Positions 23,260 through 34,960 of a stretch of 64,000 nt of DNA are shown piece by piece. The notes beneath the pieces are model-generated. The model saw only the letters and a list, made by a program, of their open reading frames with translations. It was not told where the DNA came from and ran no database searches. This stretch comes from Crocodylus rhombifer (lineage: Eukaryota > Chordata > Crocodylia > Crocodylidae): positions 62,001 through 126,000 of the forward strand of contig JAVSML010024330.1 in the NCBI GenBank assembly GCA_038503035.1, given 5' to 3'. A program made the position numbers and the translations under genes. Within the stretch, counting starts at the first letter, position 1. Every line of letters starts with the position of its first letter.

Positions 23260-24480
23260 AACCTCTACTAACTGACGCTTTTTACAATCAGAGTTGAACA
23301 ACCTGTATATGTCTAAGAAGAATTGCTTGTCTGATTAACCTCAGACTTTCAAAAACAAAGTTTACCACAAGTCTTTTCTTTATGGAGGCTGCAAGGTCTT
23401 TTTCTGGAATGGTAGGATGTTAGTCGCATCAAAATCAGTTATAATGGAATAAATGTCAGAACTGCAATGATAGAGTTATTATATCAACTATACAATGATG
23501 TGTTGCAAAATACTATGCAGAAAGTATCTACTGATGTTGCAAAGTAATAGGAAAAAAGAGTGACCAAACATCAGGAAGGTTTCAGGTTCAAGGAACAGGT
23601 AATTCATTTTATTATTGATGGCAAAGATCAGGGAGAAGAGATGAGTCTTGACAGGATTTGAAAGCAACGGGTCAGTTAGAGTAGCAACAGGATAGTCAAA
23701 CAAGATGGAAGAAATATTTAGAAAGGAGAGAGTTATGGAAAGGCAAATAATGTTTTATCAGCAATGTTACTTAACCAGTGGTCAGTTATATTCAAAACAA
23801 ATATGTATAGAACCATGCACAGAGCGTGTCCATGGAGACTCCCTCTTGACCCCAGACTTCTTAGTGATAAAATAATCCTCATCTCTTTCCTTCAAAAGAG
23901 ACATATCAGAGACTAAGAAACAGGCAAGGTAGATAGTTGTGCCACGCTGAGCCATCCACTTAACCAAACTGCTGGCCCCTGGTGCACCTGAGTGACAATG
24001 GGCAGAGCTTATTTTTCAACTTCAGCCCTAGGGTGGGAAGGGAAGATACATAAACAGGGCTATAAATACCAGATATGTTAGTTGTGTGTTTGATGGGAGT
24101 ATGGTCTCAGCTTGTGTTCCTAAGCCTCTGTCGCCATACTAAACTAGGGCATTACTGAAGCCTGACACTCTTTATCCAGTTTCTTTTTTCATACAACAAA
24201 GGATGAAGCAGAAATAAATTTGGGATTAGTGAAGCACATCTGGAAAAACAGATAATTCTACCACTAGACCATGTGCCATGCATGAAAGAAATGCATATAT
24301 TAGTGTTCAGTTAATCATACAGAATATGGGAAAAGGAAATATTTTGCTAACTTGAATGAAAATTGAAAGGGAAGACTGTTTATGGCAGTGAAGGGTCCCG
24401 AAAAATCCAAAGGATGCAAATTTTCTTGACAATTAAGTCACAAGTACTTTTAAAGTAAGGTGACATTCCTGCATTGGCCC
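23260..24480. other. AT-rich stretch, nothing supported
   Basis: Short minus-strand frames (23488-23703, 23782-23967) without motifs. Confidence 0.5.
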
Positions 24481-24492
24481 ATTGTTGTAAGT

Positions 24493-24815
24493 CAGCATTT
24501 CCCAACCCATGTTCCACAGCACACTGGTGTCCCATCAGGTGTGTCCAGTGCGCTAGAGCATTCTGGGCTGCAGCCACACCCCCTGCCTGGCTGGAGCCAC
24601 GCTCCCCACCTGCTGCTGCTGTGTGGCTCCAGCCAGGCAGGGGGTGTGGCTGCAGCCCAAAATGCTGGCCGGCTGGCTGCATGCCACCCCCCCGTCAGTG
24701 TCCAGCTGCCCCCCCCCCCCACCCACTCCCCACCCTCCACTCCATGTCCGGTGTGCCACGATGATTTTTTATTTAGCTAAGTGATCCATGGGGCAAAAAA
24801 GGTTAGGAAGCACTG
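24493..24815. mobile_element. Small non-autonomous hAT element
   Basis: The termini CAGCATTTCCCAACC and (inverted) CAGTGCTTCCTAACC match the hAT consensus style CAGTGNTTCNCAACC. Flanking 8-mers ttgtaagt (24485-24492) and ttctaagt (24816-24823) agree at seven of eight positions. Length is 323 bases. The interior carries a perfect 37 bp hairpin and a run of twelve Cs (24709-24720). The many overlapping frames here come from the hairpin's symmetry and GC content. Confidence 0.85.
24564..24659. repeat. Perfect 37 bp inverted repeat
   Basis: Arms 24564-24600 (tgggctgcagccacacc...) and 24623-24659 (...ggtgtggctgcagccca) are exactly complementary over 37 bases around a 22-base spacer. They lie inside a hAT whose termini have already diverged. 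Confidence 0.92.
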
Positions 24816-24829
24816 TTCTAAGTCAGTTT

Positions 24830-25770
24830 TAGCTAAGATCATTCCAACAGTGTACTGTAAAACAAGATGTGTAATAACAGTAGATAAATGTGATGTTTTA
24901 ATGGCAACTGTTATATTGCTGTCAGTTGTATTCTTTACTGAATATATCTTTTCTCTGATCCCTTAGTTTTACATACCTGCAAAATGTTTTCTTGCCTTGT
25001 TCTGATGACATCAAGCTATGGGTCCAGCCTGATGAGAATTTTCCTTGAAGTAAGAGAACTCCTTGAGTTAGGCCTACTTGCTAAATCTTACAGTGAGAAC
25101 TAGCTAATAGGAAGGCTACCTTTGTTAAATCCTTGGTCCTACAATGTTTGGAGCAGAAAAGCTTCCCAAAGTATAGAATAGGGAGACAGAAATATTGTGA
25201 ATTTAATATGTTTTTCTCCCCCACTCCTCCCCTCACCCAGCAGAAAAGCAAAATGATCTCTCAGCTCATTTCATTTAAAAATGGTTCTCATTTGCTATAA
25301 TTTGTTTTATGGACTATACTGCCCTCTGTACAAATAAGTGTATTATTTTTGCTCTAACCTGGAATGATTATAGTACACTCTAGAAGACACGGGGAAAAAT
25401 ATTTTCATAATGTATTCTATCACCTCTTAACAAAGAAAATAGCTTGTCAGGTATTATTGATTCCTTCACCTGTTTTAAGCCTTCAGCTCTTTGTTGTTGC
25501 TTTTTGTTGGAATCCTTTTCTGTCTGTACTCCATATCCACATTCATCTATCTTCCCTGGCCCTTAATGTAAGAGTATACATGTATATGAGTTAAATTTAT
25601 AAATTCTTTATTCTTTTCTGCCAGAAGCCTTCTAGGATATTGTTTAGGTATATAATATTGAAAGCAGTACACAAACTGTGAGAAAAAATGTACATAAAAG
25701 GACAAGAGAAATAAATAAAATAATAACATAGACTCCTAAATGAAGTTATACTGTATGCTGCAAAAATGTG
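24830..25770. other. AT-rich stretch, nothing supported
   Basis: No feature recognised. Frames at 25364-25594 and 25547-25729 have no motif. Confidence 0.5.
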
Positions 25771-25778
25771 TGCATACT

Positions 25779-26877
25779 AAGGCTGTATGAAGCTACGGGT
25801 ACTGATTAGATTTGGAGGAGATTCGGCCTGATTCAGTGGCTGAAACTCCAAATCCAAATTGAATCAGGAACCAATTAAAAGGTCCAAATTGATTTGAAGC
25901 TGCCCGAATTTTTGGAAAAGTTTCGGAAAGCTTTGATGATTTGTGCAGTCCCTGCCTGCTGCAGCAGGGAGCTGGAGCTGAGCTCAGAGCTGGTAAGTGG
26001 GGGGCAGGGGTGGTGGGGCTGGAGGAGGCAGGAGGGGACCATGGGGGGACCCCTGTCAGGCCCCATCCCCTGCCTGCTCCCTCAGCCCCCCTGACACCCA
26101 CCTGCTCCTCCAGCCCTCCACATGGCTGCCCCGCCTGCCCCAGCTCCTGGTACTTTAAAAAAAAAAAACAGTCACTGGGAGCTACCTGGCATGGAGGGTG
26201 ATCCCGGCTGCACCCCACTGCCCCATGCTTCATGGGGGGGGCTTTACCATGACCCCTCCAACCACTGTGCTTTCCCAGCCCCCACCCCATGGCTGCCCTG
26301 CCTGCCCAAGTTCTGGCCATTTAAGGAAAATAACCCCCCAAAATTCCCATACTCCTGAGCTCCTACAGCAGTCTCAGGGTGTCAGGGAGCTTGTGAAAGA
26401 GACCACCATATGGCATGGGGCAGTGTGGGGCAGTGGGGATCACCCCCTGCCAGACAGGAACTGGTGAGTTTGGGGATTTTGGGGGGGGGGGTTCTCCTTA
26501 AAGGTCCACATCTGGGACAGGCAGGACAGCCATGGGAAGGATGGGAGAGTAAGGGGGTTGGGGAGGGGCTTGTGGCAGAACCCCCCATGCAGCATGGGTC
26601 ACTGGGGGCAGCAGAGATCACTCCCTTGCCCAGCAGCACCCAGTGAGCTGGGGCTTTTTTACCCCAAATGCCAGGAGCTGGGGCAGGTGGAGCAGCCACT
26701 GCCAGGCTGGGAGACCGGACAGTGGATGGGCCTGCATTATCCAAATATTCAGAGACTCAGCAGCAGCCGAATCTCTGAATCAGATTTGGCTGGATTGATT
26801 TGGGACAGTGATTCGAATCATCAAAATGAATCACTGTCCCCTGAATCAGCCAGATCTGAAGCGAATACTACTCACAG
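25779..26877. mobile_element. Putative 1.1 kb DNA element with 7-8 bp flanking repeat
   Basis: gcatact occurs at 25772-25778 and 26878-26884, just outside two end regions rich in GATTCG/CGAATC and TGATTCAG motifs. Left-end motifs (gattcgg, tgattcag, ttgatttgaagc) have complements in the right end (cgaatc, ctgaatcagcc, gcttcagatc as read inverted). The outermost bases do not match cleanly, so the exact edges are uncertain. The GC-rich interior contains four mirrored copies of a gctgccctgcctgcccca-type unit. The 175-codon minus frame (25793-26320) and the others come from these repeats and show no domain. Confidence 0.5.
26100..26700. repeat. Mirrored internal repeats
   Basis: A unit resembling atggctgccctgcctgccc, followed by a 'cttta' stretch, appears twice in the plus direction (near 26121 and 26290). 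It appears twice inverted (ggacaggcaggacagccatgg near 26514, split here by one-base changes, and ggggcaggtggagcagcc near 26680). The block is therefore roughly palindromic at the scale of 600 bases. An 11-base G run is at 26481-26491. Confidence 0.55.
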
Positions 26878-26889
26878 GCATACTGCATA

Positions 26890-27920
26890 CACTTACCATG
26901 TTTGGTTGCACATGAGCCAAATTTGTATATGAATGCATACAATGTTTAGCCTTGCTGATGGTCTTCAGTTTTGGGGAAAAATAGAAAGAAAAAATGTAAG
27001 AAAAGGTGGAGAGGAGCAAGGGGGAGGAATTAATAATATTTTTATGACAACCTGTCTATATTCCTTTGAGATTATGGGTCTCAGACTAATGTTCTTAAAT
27101 TGGTTGAGGTCCAACAGAAGGCTTCACACTTTAACAGCTTGTTCATTTGACTAATTTACAGCATGTATGGTGTTTATCAGGTGATAATATAGTGACCTAA
27201 GAGGGACACAAAATTGCATATTTGGAAAAGGTGCTTTTAAAAATATGTCTAAGATGTAAGAACAGATTTAAAAAGACTGTGATCATTAAAAGCCTGGGTT
27301 TTAATAGAGAGATATTGTTAGTGAACGTGCAAATTATATGCACATATTTTTCCATAAATAGCTTTGAAAACATCGGCCTATATCCTTCTCTATTTATAAT
27401 AAATACTTCACATTGCCGAATGTTTCACATGAGAATGATTGCCAAACCTAAAAAAAATTATGTTGTGAAATTCCAAGTGACATGTAGTTCTTAGAACTGT
27501 ATCCTTAGAAAAAGTCTGTGGAAATTACCACACACACTATGGCACCCCAATATAATGCTATTTAAGAAATTTATTTTTCTACCAATGCATGTTCCTTGAA
27601 ATTATGATTGCTTTCTGTAAGTTTAATTTTGTGTCAGGGTGCACAGATCCCTCTGGATAACATAAGTGTCTTTTACATATGTTTGTAGAATGGGGAAAAA
27701 ACACACCCATCTGTTTTAGGTAATCATAGGTGAACCGATATGGAGAAAAGTATAAACTGACCTTACCTGAACCAAACCTCTCTGACTGTCAGTCTATTAT
27801 TTTGTGAACTGCCTATTATTACAGCATGAAAAAACCTGTAAAAACCTGAAAAAAACATTCATCCCCACTTTCTTACTGGACTTTTTCTTTAGTATTCTGC
27901 AACTGGTTGTTTTTGCCTTC
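26890..27920. other. AT-rich stretch, nothing supported
   Basis: No repeat edges or exons recognised. Frames such as 27222-27494 have no motif. Confidence 0.5.
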
Positions 27921-27928
27921 TTTAAATG

Positions 27929-28056
27929 TGCTGTCCCTTCTTTTCCTCCTTCATTTATTCATGGCATTTCTCTTCTTACCTTCTGCTTTTCCTCCATAAG
28001 AGTCCCATTGTGGGTTAATTAATTCATCTACTTCCTACTTGTATACCCATGAGGTG
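27929..28056 (+). repeat. Direct repeat of unknown origin, copy 1
   Basis: About 128 bases beginning tgctgtccctt and containing catttattcatggc, ataagagtcccatt and gtatacccat recur at 29841-29968 at roughly nine matches in ten. The flanks of the two copies do not match. I do not recognise it as part of any element in the window. Confidence 0.85.
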
Positions 28057-28059
28057 CTA

Positions 28060-29620
28060 ACCACTGCAGTGTCTCAATACCTCATGTCACTTAAATGAAA
28101 TTATATTTGCTCAGTCTTACCTCCCTGTAAAAAAACAAAACAAAAACAAAAATGTCTTGTTTCTTTTTACATTTTATAAGTTTTAAAGGCTGAATTTATA
28201 ATACTACTGGCTTTATGAGTGAAAGGAGCCACATTCAGCTCTCAATGCAGCAAGTTCAGTAGCTATTTTACTCATTCTTTCAGAGCATTCTGTATTATTT
28301 TTCCTATCTCTGTGAGAAGTCTGTCTCAAATCATTGTTCTGGTGTTATTGAACTACTATTTGGGGCTGACAAAAAGTCAGTTGTTTTGATTACTTATTAA
28401 TTATTTGGCCTCGTGAAAAAAATAAAATTCTACAATCCATGTTATTCAAATGTTCTAATAATCTCTCCTTAAAATCTAGGGATGCTTTTTTGAAGGGATG
28501 ATTGAACACACTTTTGTGTACTGTTTCTGGTTTGGTTTGGATTGGAATTAGAAGGGCCTGATTGTATTCAGTCAACGAGACTATAGCTCCTGAAATCTTA
28601 ACATAAAGTCTATTCCTTAGCTTGTTCCAGACCTTTCTTATGGGGAATATGCTTGGATATGTAACATAACAATGTACTTCTGAACATTTTGGGAATATAC
28701 CTTAAATAAGCTAGGTAACTCCAAACAGATAGATTCCCAACAATATCAGATCAAGTAGATAAGTTATTTCCTTTGTTAGTTTTATTTGCTGGGGTATTGG
28801 CATGTCTGCTTCTAACATTATTTCTAAACATCACCTGCTGTAGGACTGGATATACTAATTTTCTTATGCTTAATATATCATTTTCATATATGTCTCATCC
28901 ATCTGGTGATGCTGCTTCTGGGAATGCCATTATACTCCAACAGACTATATGAAAAACAGAAAGGGAAAGGAACGCCTAAAGTAGACACAGATAGAAGGTA
29001 TTACCCATACTTTACCCATACATTTTTTCACATCTTTATCATCCGCAAGCCACATCAGTCAAGTTATATCCTTTCCCCATTCAAAAATCTTTCACTGGGA
29101 AAACCATCATCTTTTTACTTACATATACAGCACATCTGTCTGACTCTGATTGACTCACAGAGATGAAATATCCTGGTGTGTTGCTAAAATAAGGAGAAGG
29201 GGGAAATGCAAAATTTAAACCAAAAACATAACAAAACCAATCAAATAAATCACATTAAAAAACAGGTTAATTGTCTCATCCAACTGAAAATTCATGATTA
29301 TCACAGTATTGATGTTGTGTATTATGATCACTAGGATGACTTCTGAAAAAAGAGGTGTGAGGTTTTGTTTTGTTTTTTGTAAAAACCTTTGTCCTCCACA
29401 GAACACAGAAGAAATATTTTTGGGTTAGCAGCCACAGAATTATTATATTTATGTACTAAATCTCTGTATGTCTTATATAATATTACCATATCTGTTTAAA
29501 TTGGCAATGATAGAGCCTGGCATTCAACTTTCATTTAATTAATTTCTGTTCAATGGATTCTGTAGACCTCCATCCATATGGTGTATACACAGGGACTTTC
29601 AAATTAGAAGAATAATCTTG
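28060..29620. other. AT-rich stretch, nothing supported
   Basis: Frames 28390-28575, 28906-29166 and 29215-29406 have no recognisable motif. Confidence 0.5.
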
Positions 29621-29625
29621 GAGTG

Positions 29626-29626
<1 letters not shown>

Positions 29627-29661
<35 letters not shown>
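29627..29661. repeat. (CA)n microsatellite
   Basis: About 17 uninterrupted CA units, likely length-polymorphic. Confidence 0.95.
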
Positions 29662-29663
<2 letters not shown>

Positions 29664-29840
29664 TAGTTCCTGACTTTGCAACAGATTTTCTATGAGATCT
29701 AAGGCAAGTCTCTTAGCTAGTTGGCTCTCCTAGGTGAAAGTAATTGCTTCTTCTCCTCCATTAAGACTGCAATCCTCTCAATCGGATCTTCCTTTAACTA
29801 TGCTTTTTAAATGGGGTCCAGATATTGATGTCCTTTGCTT

Positions 29841-29968
29841 TGCTGTCCTTTCTTCTTTTCCTCCTTCATTTATTCATGGCGTTTCTCTTCTTTCTGCTTT
29901 TCCTCTATAAGAGTCCCATTCTGGGTTAATTTATACATCTACTTCCTACCTGTATACCCATAAGGTTC
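29841..29968 (+). repeat. Direct repeat of unknown origin, copy 2
   Basis: Second copy of the sequence at 27929-28056, 1.9 kb downstream and in the same orientation. It has a few substitutions and small indels (for example catttctcttcttacc against cgtttctcttctttc). Confidence 0.85.
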
Positions 29969-29974
29969 TTATCA

Positions 29975-31735
29975 CTTCATTTTCTGACTACCTTTATTTA
30001 GGCTGTAAATAGGAATGAACAGATAAATTCTTCTCTGGTTGTGTTGATAAAGTGCATATTATTTGAGGGCTGTGAAAATTGTTAAAAATATATTAAAGTA
30101 TCATTTCTACTATGCTGTGTCTGCATTATTTCAGCAGGATTCTTGTGGTATATTACTAGTAAAATTATATGAGGGTATTTGGACACATTATGAAATCTGC
30201 ATGGTTTTATTCTAATAAAAATACATATACTACTACTTTATCATCATTGTTATACGTAATGAAAACTATGACTTTAGCCTTAGCAATCAATGGATATGTT
30301 GGAGGATAGAGTGAAGGACATTTAGGGTTTGTGTTTAAATAGATACACTGGAAGAAATTGATTTCAATGGCAGATGAGCTCATTGTCAACAAAAAGTGCT
30401 GTGTGAATTCTCTGACACTGCTGATTGTCCATCAGGACTCCAGAGCACTGCAATGTAAGGATCATTGCAAGCAACAGAACACTTTACTTTTGTATACATA
30501 GGCTTGGCAGGATGTTTTTGTTTTTTTTAGGTAAATGCTGATAAACGTCAATTCCACCTCACACTCACAGACGGAGAAAAACTATTTCCATCATTAATAA
30601 TCAAATTATGCAGAAAGAGGACAGAAGAAAAATGATGGCTGATGGAATGTCTGACAACAGGGAAGCAGTCCTACAGAATGGCACTGATTGTAGTTTGGAC
30701 TGCAGCTCTCAGAAATGCCAGGGGACTGGGAACAAAGATAGAAGAAGTGATAAAGGGGACAAGAAATCTACAGGCAAGCAGAGCCGGGACTGATGGCAAC
30801 TCTGCCACTCATCTGACGGCAGTCCTACAGTATTTAGATTCATCGTGGTAGCCAGTTAAACTGCAAGAATACTGCAGTAATAGTAAAGCAGTAATAAATT
30901 GTCTGCCCTCCACACCCCTAATTTAGCACAATCCTGAAAATGTAAATGAATAAAAAAATCTAAATAAATGCTTAAAATTTAATCATCTCTATTATCCATC
31001 AAAATTATTAAAAAACAAAAAATGAATTTTGCCAAGTCTATATATTCAGCAGTGCCAGGTGCAGGAACCCTGACAGAACATCTGATATCCCAAGATTCTT
31101 ACTAGATCTCCCTAAAGAAATTCAGAAACTAAAAGTCCTTGTCTTTCAAATGGTAGATGTTGATATCTGGTTAAAACATACAGTACTGTTGTACTGTACA
31201 CAGATTCTTATTAAAGCGTTAAGCTAAAAAACAACCTCTCTCTTAGCTGCTGTCCATATTTGAGCAGGAAGCTAAATTGCTATGTAACAGGGAGTATTTT
31301 GAAGGAGGACAGAGCAGTTATGTCCCCTCTAATTTTGGGGTGGAACTAGGGGAAAGTCAACTTGCATAACTCAAAAGAGAAATGGCTCCCTGGCCATGCG
31401 GGAATACAGAGATGTTCTAAAAATCAAGGTTAGGTGTAACCTGAAATGTTAGGAGGTTTGCTACTCATCCGTATTACTCAAAGGAAGGTGTGTAATGGTT
31501 CTTTCGTCCAGAGGAAGAAGGTCGATAAAAATAACACAGGCCGTGGCTGAAAAAGTGCCTTATGGAACTCTTCAGAGAAACACAGATCAGAAACAGTCAT
31601 GAATTTTTTTCTGGCTTCAAAGGAGATGTTTCAGCCTAGGACTGCAGTATACATCATTCTGGAATTCTAATCTTCAATGGAGAGAGGTGCAGCCAAGAAT
31701 TTCTGTTTCTTTACATTCATGGTTTAATTTTTATC
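29975..31735. other. AT-rich stretch, nothing supported
   Basis: Overlapping short frames at 30608-30851 have no motif. No repeat edges recognised. Confidence 0.5.
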
Positions 31736-31741
31736 AAAGCC

Positions 31742-31962
31742 AGAATTTCTTTACTTTCTGAGCCCCCAAGGTCTGGAACAGCCTGCCATCAGTGGTGGTT
31801 CAAGCTCCTACATTGAACTTCTTCAAGAACAAATTGGATGCTTATCTTGCTGGGATCCTATGACCCCAGCTGACTTCCTGCACTTTGGGCAGGGGGCTGG
31901 ACTCGGTGATCTTCCGAGGTCCCTTCCAACCCTAACATCTATAAAATTTATGAAATCTATGA
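31742..31962 (+). mobile_element. CR1 LINE 3' end, truncated
   Basis: About 220 bases of CR1 3' end: ctttctgagcccccaaggtc, ttatcttgctgggatcctat, gcagggggctggactcggtg, gaggtcccttccaaccc, then a tail of (TCTATRAAAT)-like units. It shares its subfamily with the long copy that starts at the next base. Confidence 0.9.
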
Positions 31963-32317
31963 ACTCCTCCGGCCCACTGATGACTACCCTATGCTCCTCA
32001 TCCATGTGGGCACCAATGACATGGCTTGGAGCACTCCCAGCCAGGTCATGAGGTGCTATAGGGATTTGGGAACTAAGCTAAAGGGTCTGGGGGCACAGGT
32101 GGTGTTTCCTTCGATCCTCCCAGTCTTCGGCTATGGGCTGAGGAGGGAGAGAAGAATACAGGTAGTGAACCAAAGGCTGTGGTGCTGGTGTCATCAGGAA
32201 GGTTTTGGCTTCCATGACCATAGTCCGCTCTTTGGTGAGAGAGGCAGTGAGCCTCTCTGGAAAGAGATGGCCTCCACCTCTCTCCACTGGGGAGGAGGCT
32301 CTTCTCAGCCATACTAG
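31963..32317 (+). pseudogene. CR1 ORF1 SGNH-type esterase remnant
   Basis: The frame 31991-32317, open also somewhat upstream, reads LLIHVGTNDMAW, then DLGTKLKGLGAQVVFPSILP and FGYGLRRERRIQVVNQRLW, then EGFGFHDHSPLF. The GTND block and the ILP block are characteristic of the SGNH-hydrolase (esterase) domain of CR1 ORF1 proteins. The GTND asparagine and glycine expected for an oxyanion hole are retained. The final DxxH block (normally RDGLHLS) is present only in a shifted frame (…gagatggcctccacctctc…), so the catalytic His/Asp would be lost. The N-terminal part of ORF1, including the catalytic-serine block, is missing. Confidence 0.8.
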
Positions 32318-32451
32318 CTGACCTGCTCCACCAGGCTTTAAACTAAGCCTGCTGGGGGACAGGGGGGACTACTGCCACTGCTGGCCTGCTGAGCAACCCT
32401 TGCAAAGCCAGCAGGCCAAGGCACTTAAGGGAACCCACCCCTGCCCCAGCT

Positions 32452-34960
32452 GTGGAACAAACTCTAGGAAAGGCAAGAGCCCCCAAGGGAACACTTGCCT
32501 GCCTATACACAAATGCCAGGAGCTTGGGGAACAAACAGGAGGAACTTGTCCTCCTCCTAAATGCAAATAACTATGATGCCATAGGGATAATGGAGACCTG
32601 GTGGGATTCCACCCATGACTGGGCCACAGGTATAGATGGCTATACCCTGTCTAGGAGGGTCAAGTGGACAGAAGGGGCAGGGGTGTAGCTCTCTATGTCA
32701 AGGAAAGCTATGCATCCCTGCAAGCCAACATTGGCACCCACAGTGAAAGACTTGAGACCCTCTGGGTTAAAATCCATGGGGAATATGGCACAGGGGATAC
32801 AATGGTGGGAGTCAACTACAGACCTTCTACCCAGGGTCAAAACCTTGACCAGGAGTTTGCCAGGGAATTGGCTGAGGCTGCACATTCCCGATGTATGGTT
32901 GTCATGGGAGACTTTAACTACCCGGACATCTCATGGGAGGAGTGCCCAGCCAAATCCTAGTGGTCGCAAACCTTTCTCTCATGCATGGATGACCTCTATC
33001 TGATGCAGGAAGTTTACAGGCTGATGAGAGGTAAAGCACTGCTCAACCTGGGACTGACAACTGAGGATGACCTAATCAGTGACCTAATGATCAAAGGGAA
33101 GCTGGGTGACAGTGACCATGAGCTGATCACCTTCACCATTCGCCACAAAGCTGGCAAGTCAGTCAGTAATACAGAAGTCCTTGACTTCAAGAAAGCTGAC
33201 TTTGACAAGCTAAGGAGGATTGTCAGTGATGCCCTAATGAGCCACAATGTAAAGGGGAGGGGAGTTCAGGACAGGTGGTTGCTCCTCAAGGGAGAAATCC
33301 TGGATGCGCAAGCAAAGTCTATCCCATCTCGAAGGAAAGGTAGCAAAAGGGTACAGCAGCCCCCTCAGCTCTCCAGGGAACTAGAGGACCTCCTGAATCT
33401 TAAAAGGAAGACCTACAAAGGATGGAGGCCTGGAACCACTACAAAGGAGCAATACTCTGCTCTGGTTGACCTGCAGAGAGCAGAAAGCCAAGGCTGTAAT
33501 GGAACTCCAGCTAGCTACAAATATCAAGGACAACAAAAAGTCCTTTTTTAGATATGTGGGGAGCTGGAGGAAAAGCAAGGGCAACATTGGACCCTTGCTG
33601 AACCAGATGGGACAACTGGTAACTGATGCCCATGAAAAAGCAAACTTGCTAAATGGGTACTTTGCATCAGTTTTTCACCAGTCCCATGGGATGCTCCTGG
33701 CCACTGTGGGTCAGGGATGCCCAGGTGAGGGAGATTCCTTACCCTCCATAAGTGCTGACCTCATGAAGGAACACCTTGATAGGCTGGATACCTTCAAGTC
33801 AGCCGGCCCTGATGGTTTACACCCAAGGGTACTCAAGGAGCTGTCTAGCATCATAGCTCAGCCCCGGCACAGATCTTTGAGAACTTCTGGTGCTCTGGTG
33901 AAGTGTCCGACGATTGGAAGAAAGCCAATGTGGTGCCTATCTTCAAAAAAGGGTGGAAAGTAGATCTGGCAAACTACAGACCCATCAGCCTGACCTCCAT
34001 CTTGGGGAAGGTCTTGGAAAAGAAGATCAAAGAGGTCATCCTTAACAGACGAGCTGATGGCAATATCCTGAGGGATACCCAGCATGAGTTTTTTGTGGGT
34101 AAGTAGGTCTTGCTTAACCAATCTCATTTCCTTTTATGACCTGATGACCTGGACAAGGGGAGAGAAATTGATGTCATATATCTTGACTTAAAAAAAGCTT
34201 TTGATCTGGTATCCCATGAAAACCTCTTGGCAAAACTGGCTAACTGCCACCTCCACCTCACCACAATCTGGTGGCTGGGAATTGGCTCTGAGGCAGGACC
34301 CAGAGGGTAGTGGTTGACAGATGTCTATTGTCATGGTGCCCTGTGATCATTGGGATCCCTCAAGGCTCTGTCCTAGGGCCTATACTCTTTAACATCTTCA
34401 TCAGTGATGTAGACATTGGTGTCAGAAGTGGACTGGTTAAGTTCACCGATGACACCAAACTGGGGTAAAGCATCCACACCTGAGGACAAGAGGGTGCTCC
34501 AGGAAGATCTTCACAGGCTCATGAAATGGATGGATGAGAACCTGATGGTGTTTAACACTGAAAAGTTCAAGGTTCTCCACCTTGGGAGGACAATTCTGCA
34601 GCATGCTTATAGGCTTGGCAGTGCTATGCTGGTTAGCACTACAGATGAAAAGGACTTGGGGGTCATGATTGACCACAAGATGAACATGAGCCTTCAATGT
34701 GATGCTGCAGCTAATAAAGTGAGCAAAACACTGGCTTGCATCCATAGATGCTTCTCATGCAAATCCTGGGACATCATTCTCCCATTGTACTCAGCCTTGG
34801 TGAGGCTGCAGCTGTAGTACTGCATCCAGTCTTGGGCTCCACAATTCAAAAAGGAGGTGGAGAAGCTTGACAGAGTGCAGAGGAGAGCCACATGCATGAT
34901 CAGAGGTCAGGAAGACAGACCTTATGATGGACAGACCTTATGAAGAGAAGCTGAGAGCTG
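32452..34960 (+). pseudogene. CR1 ORF2 (endonuclease-reverse transcriptase) remnant
   Basis: The endonuclease starts with LACLYTNARSLGNKQEEL and DAIGIMETWWD (the active-site ETW block) in one frame to 32688. It then shifts to another frame with VVMGDFNYPDISWEE. An in-frame TAG sits at 32958-32960, and the same frame continues through LGDSDHELITF (SDH motif) to a stop at 33551. Further shifts occur near 33475 and 33870. RT pieces are DNKKSFFRYVGS, SAGPDGLHPRVLKEL, SDDWKKANVVPIFKKG, ANYRPISLTSILGKVLEK, IYLDLKKAFDLVSHE, GIPQGSVLGPILFNIFIS and KFTDDTKLG. Catalytic DD is kept, though FADD reads FTDD. C-terminal pieces include KFKVLHLGR and KTLACIHRCF. At least five disruptions make it non-functional. 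Confidence 0.93.

Noticed and set aside
25793..26320. 175-codon minus-strand frame
   Set aside because: Lies wholly in a repeat-derived GC-rich core with homopolymer runs. Low complexity and no recognisable domain.
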